DNA from: Paraburkholderia bannensis
GTDB lineage: Bacteria > Pseudomonadota > Gammaproteobacteria > Burkholderiales > Burkholderiaceae
Length of the DNA: 60,590 bases
Direction of reading: 5' to 3'
Assembly: GCF_014200455.1 (NCBI RefSeq)
Contig: NZ_JACHBW010000031.1
Span: 1-60,590 of the forward strand
Shown in pieces: positions 54,257 through 60,590 of the stretch; position 1 is the first letter of the stretch, and each line of letters begins with the position of its first letter. The notes below the pieces were generated by a model, which worked only from the letters and a program-made list of their open reading frames with translations, had not been told where the DNA came from and did not search any database. The position numbers were made by a program, and so were the translations under genes.

Positions 54257-55595
54257 CAGGTTGCAGAAATACACCCCCAGCGGAAGCGGCGCTCCTCGAT
54301 TTACTCGCTCGCCGGTCGCAAACTTTCGCATTGTGCAATCTCAACGCGAATTCAACGTTCTTTCGGCGGTTTGAGGCTAATTTTTGGCCTCATTGCCGCG
54401 ATCACCGCCACTATGGACGGACTTGTGCCAGCGATCGCATGCGCACAAGGTTGTACGCCGCCATGTTCAACACGAACATCTGGTCCACCTTCTTCAAGCC
54501 TCGCACCATCACCTGGCGCATGCGGCCCACCGTCTTGGCCCAGCCGAAACCTTGTTCGATCAACTTGCGCTTTTGCTGCGAAATGGCGTAGCCCGCGCTC
54601 GATGCAATCGTATCGGGCACTGCCGAACGCCGCCCCGAGGTGTTTTGCGCAACGTGCGGTGTGACCATCATCTGCTGGCACGCCTCGATGAATTCCTGTG
54701 CGTCGTAACCCTTGTCCGCGCCCAGTGTGATTTCTGCATCCGGATCGTCTGCCGCTTGCCGTGCGTCGTGGATCATGATCTTGGCCGCCTCACGCTCGGC
54801 ATGCCCGTCGGCGCGTGTCACGCGCGCGTTGACCACCAGGCCGTGACGGTTATCGGTCAGCGTATGGCCCATGTACCGCAATTCGCTAGCCGTTTTGCCT
54901 TTGCGATAGAGCTGCGCATCTGGATCGGTCTTCGACTGATGTGTCTCGTTGCTACGTTTTTCCCCCTTGAAATCGCCCGCGCCGCCACCGTCGTTGTCCT
55001 GATCGCCCCCATTCTTGCGTATGAAGCTCTTGTGTCCAGCCCACGCCTGGATCGGCGTGCCGTCGACGCTGAAATGTTCACCCGAGAGCAGGCACTTCTT
55101 CTCGGCAATGGCCACCACTTCGTTGAAGAATTCGATGACGGCGTCGTGTTTGATCAGGCGTTCTCGGTTCTTCGTGAAGACCGTGGGCACCCACACCTCG
55201 TCATCCATTGCCAGGCCGATAAACCAGCGAAAAAGCAGGTTATATTGAACCTGCTCCATCAGTTGGCGCTCCGAGCGAATGCTATATAGCACCTGGATTA
55301 GCATGGCTCGCAGCAACTTCTCTGGCGCGATGCTCGGCCGTCCACCTTTTATGTCCGCTTCGTACATCTCGGCGAACAGTCGATCCATCCTCGCCAGCGC
55401 TTCGTTCGCCATCACGCGGATCGAACGCAATGGATGCGACTTGGGGACGAAGTCATCCAGCTTGCGCACGGAAAACAGACTCTCGGTGAACATGTCGGCG
55501 CCGCGCATGATTTCCAGTTGGCAAGTGGTGGTTCATCTATCAACGCTTCACGAACTCTGCGCGATGACGTGTTTCAGCGGTACTTCAGCAACCTG
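54257..55595 (-). mobile_element. IS5-family insertion sequence
   Basis: Ends CAGGTTGCAGAAATAC (left) and, read inward from the right, CAGGTTGCTGAAGTAC are inverted repeats with two mismatches. Both are bounded by TTAA, which would be a 4-bp target duplication as usual for IS5. Total 1339 bp with one intact transposase, so it may still be mobile. Confidence 0.8.
54411..55508 (-). CDS. IS5-family transposase
   Basis: 365 residues. FTESLFSVRKLDDFVPKSHPLR and the PSIAPEKLLRAMLIQVLYSIRSERQLMEQV block are the N-terminal Tnp domain. The DDE elements are in HFSVDGTPIQAW, LGADKGYDAQEF and RKLIEQGFGWAKTVGRMRQ. It is complete. ATG at 55493 (MFTESLF) is an alternative start. Confidence 0.93.
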   Translation of the reverse strand: MRGADMFTESLFSVRKLDDFVPKSHPLRSIRVMANEALARMDRLFAEMYEADIKGGRPSIAPEKLLRAMLIQVLYSIRSERQLMEQVQYNLLFRWFIGLAMDDEVWVPTVFTKNRERLIKHDAVIEFFNEVVAIAEKKCLLSGEHFSVDGTPIQAWAGHKSFIRKNGGDQDNDGGGAGDFKGEKRSNETHQSKTDPDAQLYRKGKTASELRYMGHTLTDNRHGLVVNARVTRADGHAEREAAKIMIHDARQAADDPDAEITLGADKGYDAQEFIEACQQMMVTPHVAQNTSGRRSAVPDTIASSAGYAISQQKRKLIEQGFGWAKTVGRMRQVMVRGLKKVDQMFVLNMAAYNLVRMRSLAQVRP

Positions 55596-55599
55596 TTAA

Positions 55600-56117
55600 G
55601 CGCCGTACTGACGCCGGTCTTGCCTGACCACACAAGCCCTTCGCGGGCGTCACATTGTTGATTCGTCCCAACGCGCGGACGAAGGGCTCTGAACCGTAGC
55701 GATACCGGTCTCTCACAAGCTTCCCTTCGATGAATCTCTAATGCGGACCCGCGACAATTGCACCACACGGAAGTCAGCACCGTTTCAGGTTGGGGGCAAA
55801 GTTCGAACCCCTATGCGAACGATTACAGTCCGCCATTCGCTTCCTCCGCGTTCTCTTACCCGCTCCCCCAACAGCTTGCCTCGCGGCTCGCCTGCCACGG
55901 AATCAATGCTCCAGGTCCGTGGCGGAGAATCGGGCTTATCACGTTCCCGTTTCTGCCGAACCCGCGACGATCCAAACTGCGCAGATCGTCGTGGGACTCT
56001 CCGTTTAGCGCCCGTCTATTTCCCGGCAGCGTTGTGACGACGCACTCCTATCTCAGAATGGAGTAACCTGCTGCGTGGAGCAGCCCCCTGAAACACCGGA
56101 CACGAGCGGCCGCGCCC
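55600..56117. other. Intergenic, nothing recognised
   Basis: About 520 bp between the IS5 element and the ModE-like gene. Several open frames without domain content. Confidence 0.35.
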
Positions 56118-56498
56118 GTGCAACAGAAAAGCCCTGCACAGCCAGCAATGGGGCGGCCTGACGTGCGCTTTCGAATGCGTATCATCCAGGAAGGCACGAT
56201 CGCGCTCGGGCCAGGCAAGGTGTCGCTGCTCGAAGCCGTTCGAGAGCATGGTTCGATCTCGGCGGCGGCGCGCAGCATGAACATGTCGTATCGCCGGGCG
56301 TGGCTGTTGATGGATGAACTCAACCGCGCGCTGGGATCGCAGGCTACCGTCTCGGAGCATGGCGGGCAGAGTGGCGGTGGCAGCACGCTCAAGCCTGGGG
56401 GCGAAGAGATCATTCGCCTCTATCGCAGCATCGAGGCGCGCGCCGCAACGGTGTGTGCGCCCGACATCAAGGCGCTCGTCAAACTCCTGAAGACCTGA
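56118..56498 (+). CDS. ModE-like molybdate-responsive regulator (HTH only)
   Basis: 126 residues, a LysR/ModE-type winged helix: LGPGKVSLLEAVREHGSISAAARSMNMSYRRAWLLMDELN, then TVSEHGGQSGGGSTLKPGGEEII. The two C-terminal molybdate-binding Mop domains are absent, as in single-domain ModE homologues. Two Mo-box-like palindromes lie 1.9-2.6 kb away, upstream of two genes on the other strand. The start may be GTG 56118 or ATG 56148. Confidence 0.75.
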   Translation: MQQKSPAQPAMGRPDVRFRMRIIQEGTIALGPGKVSLLEAVREHGSISAAARSMNMSYRRAWLLMDELNRALGSQATVSEHGGQSGGGSTLKPGGEEIIRLYRSIEARAATVCAPDIKALVKLLKT

Positions 56499-56525
56499 GA
56501 TGCGATTGCGGCGCGCTGCCGCGTG

Positions 56526-57854
56526 CTACCCGTGGCGCAAGCAGAAACGCGAGACGGGCACGGCGGCGAGCGTGGGCGTTGTGTTCGCATGCAGCCGCAT
56601 CATCAGTTCGACGAAGCTTGCAAGACTCGCCGTGCGCAGCGGGTGCCACGTAACCCGATGTCGTTCGCACACGCGCTTAAGCGTGCTCATCGAATCGTGG
56701 TCTATGCAGTCCACGGGAAATACCGCGAGATCCGCGTTAGCGAGCATCGCGGCGAGCAGGCCTTTGCGGTCTTCCACCCCGCCGTCGTGCACAGCCAACT
56801 CGCCTCCCGCCGATTCCACCCAGCGCCTGAGCGCGCGATTCGAACCCGGCCGGCCGCCTACGTAGACGATACGGCGCCCCTTGAGTGCATTTTCGGGGAG
56901 TGCACGCTGGGCCTCCGAGCCTTCGTAAGCTTGTGTCGTCTGCTCCATGGCATGCACCTCGGCACGCAGGACTTTGATCAATGCGTGGGCTTCGTCGAGT
57001 TGCGCGCGCAGCGTCTGGAGGGCTGTGGCGTCGGCGTTGGCGCGCTGTTCTGCGGCCTCGCGGCGGCTCGTCTGGAGCGCGAGCCGCGCGTCGCGTGCGG
57101 CTTGCGCTGCCTCTAGCGCTTCGAGCTGCACGTGCTGCGGCATCGCTTCGCGTGCCTGGCGCTGAACCACAACCTGTGCCGCTTGCGCTTGCAGCGCGCT
57201 GCGCGCAGCGTCGCGCTCGCCGCTCATTTCATGCAGCCGGGTCTGCTGGCGCTCGACCTTGGCCTGCAGTTTCGCGTTCTCGGCTTCCAGCGCCACGAGG
57301 CGCCGCAGGTCGGCACGATTGGCAGCGCCCACCAGGTGCGAGAGCATGTGCACCTCTCCGAACACGACCTGGCGCACTTCCATCGTCGTCGCGGGATGAG
57401 TCATCAGTGCCCAGTAGGCCGGCGGAATGTCACCGTTCGCGAGCGCATCCTTCCAGAGTGCGAGCACGGCCTCGGCTTCCCGTGCATAGGCGAAACGGCG
57501 GACCGCGCCTGCGTAACGCGTGTCGAGCGCTTTTTGCAGCGCCTTGCCGCCCGCGCCGCCTGCTGGCGCCAGTTCGACGGCGGCGTGATGGATGTCGAGA
57601 TCGCTGGCGCGCTGAGCGTCGAGCATCGTGTACTTCGGCACCAGCTTGCGCAACTCATGCGTGCTCAAGCAGGTGCCGATGATCGAGCAGTGCAGATGGG
57701 CGTCGAGTTCCGCGAGGCGCGTGCGTTGGCGCGCGCGGGCGAGTTCGGCTTGCGAGGGGCCGCAACAATCGGCGCTGGCGAAGGCGCGCAGCGCAGTCTC
57801 GTGCGAGGACGCCTCGGCCGGTGTACGGGCGAGGCGGAACGGCGGTGCGTGCAT
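56526..57854 (-). CDS. DUF2325-family protein with coiled coil
   Basis: 442 residues. An N-terminal Cys-containing region (CSIIGTCLSTHELRKLVPKYTML), a long Ala/Arg/Gln-rich coiled coil (about 185-315) and a C-terminal DUF2325 domain (about 325-430, GRRIVYVGGRPGSNRALRRWVESAGGELAVHDGGVEDRK). The Rossmann-like DUF2325 end has no assigned reaction. A Mo-box-like site lies about 150 bp upstream. It is convergent with the ModE-like gene, ending 27 bp from it, which supports a link to molybdenum control. Confidence 0.8.
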   Translation of the reverse strand: MHAPPFRLARTPAEASSHETALRAFASADCCGPSQAELARARQRTRLAELDAHLHCSIIGTCLSTHELRKLVPKYTMLDAQRASDLDIHHAAVELAPAGGAGGKALQKALDTRYAGAVRRFAYAREAEAVLALWKDALANGDIPPAYWALMTHPATTMEVRQVVFGEVHMLSHLVGAANRADLRRLVALEAENAKLQAKVERQQTRLHEMSGERDAARSALQAQAAQVVVQRQAREAMPQHVQLEALEAAQAARDARLALQTSRREAAEQRANADATALQTLRAQLDEAHALIKVLRAEVHAMEQTTQAYEGSEAQRALPENALKGRRIVYVGGRPGSNRALRRWVESAGGELAVHDGGVEDRKGLLAAMLANADLAVFPVDCIDHDSMSTLKRVCERHRVTWHPLRTASLASFVELMMRLHANTTPTLAAVPVSRFCLRHG

Positions 57855-58106
57855 ATTGACCTCTGTCCGGTGTGGAACACAGGCTCTGCATGGGCTCTAA
57901 AGTGCCAGTTCGCGTCCACAAACATCATGTGCATGGAACTCCTTGTTGCGAGCGCATGCGGCGGTTGTGCGCCAACAAGAAGGACCGCACGTTGCGCTTC
58001 GCAATATACCAAGGAATATAACGATGTCAAGAAGGCGGCTGTTACCCGTTTACAGGGGGCGGTCCATGACGTGGCGTTGTCCAGTAAAGCACGCGGGTCG
58101 CGTTGC
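57855..58106. other. Upstream region of the DUF2325 gene
   Basis: About 250 bp containing a Mo-box-like palindrome at 58000-58023 and otherwise nothing recognised. Confidence 0.35.
58000..58023. promoter_or_regulatory. Mo-box-like palindrome (ModE site), imperfect
   Basis: CGCAATAT, eight bases, ATATAACG. The right arm is identical to that of the site at 58699 and the left differs at two positions from CGTTATAT. The spacing is the same. It is about 150 bp upstream of the DUF2325 gene. Confidence 0.55.
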
Positions 58107-58667
58107 TCACGTGCCAGGCTCGCTCTCTAGTGTGGCCGCGATAACGAGGGCCGCAGGCCTGGGACGATCGTTGGCTGCCTCGCACGTGCACCCGGCAGGC
58201 GCAGTCGCGTGCTGGGCAAGCACATGCTCGACGCCAAGCCCGACGAAGGTCGCGTCGAGTCGCTCCAGTTCGGCCACGGTACAGCGCAGTGCTTCTGTGT
58301 CGAGACAGAACGCGTCGCTGAAGAGCGCATTGCGTATCTTGTCGAGCCGCCGCGCATCTCGAATCGCGCGTTTGAGCTCGCGCTCCTTGGCGAAGCAAGA
58401 AGGACCGATTCGCCGTGAGAGCGTGGCGAGCAGCGGCTGCAGCGACGCGGCGGCCTGCGCCGCGTCCGCATCTTCGCCGTGCGCAAGCATGCGGTTGAAG
58501 CGTTCGATGCTGTTGCGCAGACGCCGGAACGCGTCAATCAAGTCGCTGATTAGCTCGGCGCGCTCGTGTCCCGACGCGGGGCGCAGCGCGGTGATCGTGG
58601 ATACGAAGTCGTCGGCGATGACCGGCGACGCCGATGTTGCGCAAACGAGGCGCCGACTGTTCGCCAA
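58107..58667 (-). CDS. Uncharacterised protein behind a Mo-box
   Basis: 186 residues, helical, basic in the middle: ELISDLIDAFRRLRNSIERFNRMLAHG, KERELKRAIRDARRLDKIRNALFSDAF, then a short Cys-containing end (TAPAGCTCEAAN). Not recognised. A near-perfect ModE palindrome lies 31 bp upstream. It is on the same strand as the DUF2325 gene. Confidence 0.6.
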   Translation of the reverse strand: MANSRRLVCATSASPVIADDFVSTITALRPASGHERAELISDLIDAFRRLRNSIERFNRMLAHGEDADAAQAAASLQPLLATLSRRIGPSCFAKERELKRAIRDARRLDKIRNALFSDAFCLDTEALRCTVAELERLDATFVGLGVEHVLAQHATAPAGCTCEAANDRPRPAALVIAATLESEPGT

Positions 58668-59032
58668 TCTCTACTCCCTAATCAGATGTTCATTCCTTCG
58701 TTATATTCTATCCGATATAACGAGAAACGCAGACCCTCCTGGAAACCGCCATCGACTTGCTTGCCACTCGAGTGGTAGAAGGAGGCCAGTTCCACCGATT
58801 GCGTCGGGCACTAGCCGGCCATTCACCCGCACTCCCAGCCACGCATTTAAATGTCGGCGGAGCTCACCAAAGCAGCCATAGGGGGTACCTCGAGCCGAAT
58901 GACCGCAACCCAATACGGTCTTTCACCGCACCGAAAGGAATGTCCGTTTGCGGCGCCCAACGCGCTAGCCAGACACCAATGCCGCTACCCTTCAATTTCT
59001 AGATAGTTCGATCAGTGCGGCTTCGTTGCCCA
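58668..59032. other. Intergenic, Mo-box and nothing else
   Basis: About 365 bp. Contains the Mo-box at 58698-58723. Confidence 0.35.
58698..58723. promoter_or_regulatory. Mo-box palindrome (ModE site)
   Basis: TCGTTATAT, eight bases, ATATAACGA: perfect 9-bp arms, matching the CGTTATAT/ATATAACG half-sites of known Mo-boxes. It is 31 bp upstream of the uncharacterised gene at 58667. Confidence 0.7.
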
Positions 59033-59425
59033 TCATGCGAGCGTGTCTTTTCTGGCCGCTCGCAGACGCTTAAGCTGCTCCAGCACAATCCGGTGATCGT
59101 AGGGTTTTGATAGTGCGGGGCCGTCATCGCATAATCTTGCGGCTTTTTCGACAGAGTCGGCAATGCTTCCTGCCAGGATCACCCGAATGTCGGAAAACCG
59201 CTCGCGTATCCACTTCGCCAGCGCGAATCCGCTACGCTCCTCGCCCCCAACGTCCGCAAGCACGATATCGATGGCTGAAGCCTTATCGGCGAGCAGGGCT
59301 TGGGCCTCGACGCTGTCAACTGCCTCCAAGACGAGGTATCCGCATGCGCGAAGATATTCCGCAAGCGGCGTACGTACGAGTATGTCTGCATCAACAATCA
59401 GGATATGAGGTGTGGTCACGAACAT
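59033..59425 (-). CDS. Single-domain response regulator
   Basis: About 130 residues: VDADILVRTPLAEYLRACGYLVLEA, phosphoacceptor Asp in IVLADVGGEE, then SKPYD with the conserved Lys-Pro. No output domain. Its start overlaps the end of the next upstream receiver gene by about 10 bp, so the pair is cotranscribed. No kinase in the window. Confidence 0.8.
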   Translation of the reverse strand: MFVTTPHILIVDADILVRTPLAEYLRACGYLVLEAVDSVEAQALLADKASAIDIVLADVGGEERSGFALAKWIRERFSDIRVILAGSIADSVEKAARLCDDGPALSKPYDHRIVLEQLKRLRAARKDTLA

Positions 59426-59853
59426 CCGTCCGGAGGTAGGCCCAGCACTGAACGAAACAACTTCGCCGCGTGCGCAGTGTTGTATGGTTTGGCGACGAAC
59501 AGGCACATCGACACGCTTGCACCAAGCTGAATGTCGCCAGAAGTGAGAATGACGGGAATGCCAGGATGGTCTCTGGCAATGAGCTCGGCCAGTTGTCGAC
59601 CGTCAAGCATGCCGGGCATCTGTATATCGGAAAAGACAAGGTCGACCCTTTCTCCGGCGCGGATATAGGCCAGGGCATCATCGGCGCAGCTCGCCTCTAT
59701 GACGGCAAAGCCAACAGCACGCAGTCCTTCGGCCAAGGCCACGCGGACAAGGACGTCATCCTCCGCGACCAGGACATGAGCCACGCGTGGTTGCGGTTGC
59801 GGTTGCGGTTGCGGTTGCGGATGGGGATGGGGATGGGGATGGGGCGCCATCAA
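59416..59853 (-). CDS. Single-domain response regulator with (HP)n(QP)n N terminus
   Basis: 145 residues. Residues about 4-22 are His-Pro and Gln-Pro dipeptides encoded by a hexanucleotide repeat, followed by a standard receiver (LVAEDDVLVRVALAEGL, phosphoacceptor in VFSDIQMPG, VAKPY). The histidine-rich lead could bind metal (inference). Paralogous to the downstream gene. Confidence 0.82.
   Translation of the reverse strand: MMAPHPHPHPHPQPQPQPQPQPRVAHVLVAEDDVLVRVALAEGLRAVGFAVIEASCADDALAYIRAGERVDLVFSDIQMPGMLDGRQLAELIARDHPGIPVILTSGDIQLGASVSMCLFVAKPYNTAHAAKLFRSVLGLPPDGCS
59789..59846. repeat. Hexanucleotide tandem repeat
   Basis: Five copies of GGTTGC (59789-59818) followed by about four copies of a GGGGAT-type hexamer on the plus strand. 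Copy number can change without shifting the frame. Confidence 0.8.
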
Positions 59854-60039
59854 TTTCCCCTGAGGAAAGCGCGTTTAATCAACACTGAAACAGCAATTTC
59901 CGTTCCCGAGCGCCGTTGTCCGGGCGCGTCTTGCCGCTCCACCGCGGGCGAGCTTCGTGCCGCACTGCCGGGCGCGTTCGGCTAAAAGCGACAAGCGGCT
60001 TGAACGTTTTTGGGGGGGCAGCGCGTGCACCGAATCGGA
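59854..60039. other. Intergenic between the response regulator and the IstB fragment
   Basis: About 185 bp. No gene supported. A run of eight G lies near 60011-60018. Confidence 0.3.
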
Positions 60040-60209
60040 ATGTGCGGGTCATCACCAGCCAGTTGCCGCTCGAACACTGGCATGCGTGGTTGCAAGATCC
60101 GACGCTTGCCGACGCCATCCTCGACCGGCTCGCGCATCAGGCACACAAGCTTCCGGTCAAGGGCGATTCGATGCGCCGAAACACGAAATCCGATTCCGCC
60201 GACGCCTGA
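60040..60209 (+). pseudogene. IstB (IS21-family ATPase helper) C-terminal fragment
   Basis: About 55 residues: NRNVRVITSQLPLEHWHAWLQD, then DPTLADAILDRLAHQAHKLPVKGDSMRR, which is the conserved end of IstB. The Walker ATPase part is missing. The adjacent IS21 end repeats confirm an IS21 remnant. Confidence 0.8.
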
Positions 60210-60301
60210 TCGTGATCACCGTCGCTATAATTTTCTGACCGCGCAACACCACCTTCCAGACTGATCACGATCACCGAAACGGCTAATCACGATCGCCGAA
60301 A
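60210..60301. repeat. IS21-type terminal repeats
   Basis: TGATCACGATCACCGAAAC (60262-60280) and TAATCACGATCGCCGAAAT (60284-60302) are direct repeats, with a related TGATCGTGATCACCG at 60207. Multiple end repeats are typical of IS21. Confidence 0.6.
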
Positions 60302-60590
60302 TCCGCGAGGCAGCCATCAACGACGTTGCAATCAGGAGCGAAAGGCCCACTGAAATTTAGTCGTTGAGGCGACAACTAGTTTGAAAATTTCCGCTGACGC
60401 TCTGCCAACATTTGACGTTCCCCGTCAGGCTGTTCAGGCACGCGGCCGCATTCGGTGAGCCAGCCTTGATACGTTGATATGAACAAAGGGATATGGTCTC
60501 CAGACGAGGCAGCGAACATACTTTTGCGTCGCGACAGGCAGAGAGATTTGCCGGAGAACGCGTCAGACGGGCACTACCTGAATTATAGTA
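60302..60590. other. Right edge, no gene seen
   Basis: Flank beyond the IS21 remnant. Nothing recognised. Confidence 0.3.

Noticed and set aside
54384..55289. 301-residue plus-strand frame opposite the IS5 transposase
   Set aside because: Antisense of an intact transposase, no domain.
55790..55811. A GTTCGAACCCC segment resembling a tRNA T-arm
   Set aside because: The stem does not close around a seven-base loop and no acceptor or anticodon arm is found nearby.
57132..58130. 332-residue plus-strand frame opposite the DUF2325 gene
   Set aside because: Antisense shadow. The DUF2325 reading has a coherent domain and coiled coil.
60262..60302. Short direct repeats as a CRISPR array or replication iterons
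   Set aside because: Only two to three degenerate copies next to an IstB remnant, which fits IS21 ends better.

Overview
The window looks like an accessory, mosaic part of a Burkholderiaceae genome, most likely Paraburkholderia, Caballeronia or Burkholderia. The reasons are high-GC coding, tandem DUF4148 secreted proteins, an HpnI-type hopanoid glycosyltransferase, QseBC/PmrAB-like two-component systems, acr3/arsH-type arsenic genes, and fragments of IS5, IS21, IS66, IS481 and Tn3 elements. No rRNA, tRNA, CRISPR array or replication origin was seen.

Layout. 0.2-2.2 kb: an SDR oxidoreductase divergent from an AraC regulator. 2.3-3.6 kb: two genes resembling polymorphic-toxin immunity proteins (Imm33-like, Imm49-like) with no visible toxin. 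4.2-10.4 kb: a TetR gene divergent from six same-strand genes: a heme-oxygenase-like diiron protein, an EctD-like Fe(II)/2-oxoglutarate oxygenase, a three-His-box membrane desaturase/hydroxylase, a DUF2000 protein, an EamA exporter and a thioredoxin-like [2Fe-2S] ferredoxin. This is the best candidate for an undescribed system: three different iron oxygenase scaffolds, an electron carrier and an exporter under one regulator, with no NRPS/PKS scaffold enzyme. 11.2-15.1 kb: an unknown membrane protein and a possible defence pair (DUF2971 plus a HEPN-like protein). 15.6-18.2 kb: three-domain LigD. 18.5-19.2 kb: a Tlde1-like L,D-transpeptidase-fold effector with its overlapping putative immunity gene. 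21.0-23.9 kb: arsR, a truncated arsI, acr3, arsC and arsH.

25-43.7 kb is an envelope and redox region. It holds a Pal-like lipoprotein, two OmpR/HK two-component operons, two DUF4148 genes, two cytochromes b561, a cytochrome b562, a sorbosone-dehydrogenase-like lipoprotein (plus a decayed copy), HpnI, a Fur-family regulator with a long tail and a YeeE/YedE pair. Five of these promoter regions carry the same tandem TTAA-type box repeated every 11 bp, as bound by PmrA/QseB-type regulators, so the two-component systems and the cytochrome/DUF4148 genes probably form a regulon.

43.7-60.6 kb is scarred by insertion sequences: a frameshifted IS5-type transposase, a Tn3 transposase fragment cut by an IS481 element, an intact IS5 element with TTAA on both sides, and IS66 and IS21 leftovers. 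Among them are a cold-shock gene, several small Burkholderia-type proteins including an H-NS-like one, a CRP/FNR regulator with an added N-terminal phage-repressor-type HTH flanked by two copies of the same palindrome, a ModE-like regulator, and two uncharacterised genes each preceded by a Mo-box-like palindrome. The window ends with two small response regulators, one with an unstable hexanucleotide repeat at its N terminus, and an IstB fragment.

All calls come from reading the sequence and recalling families. No database search was run.
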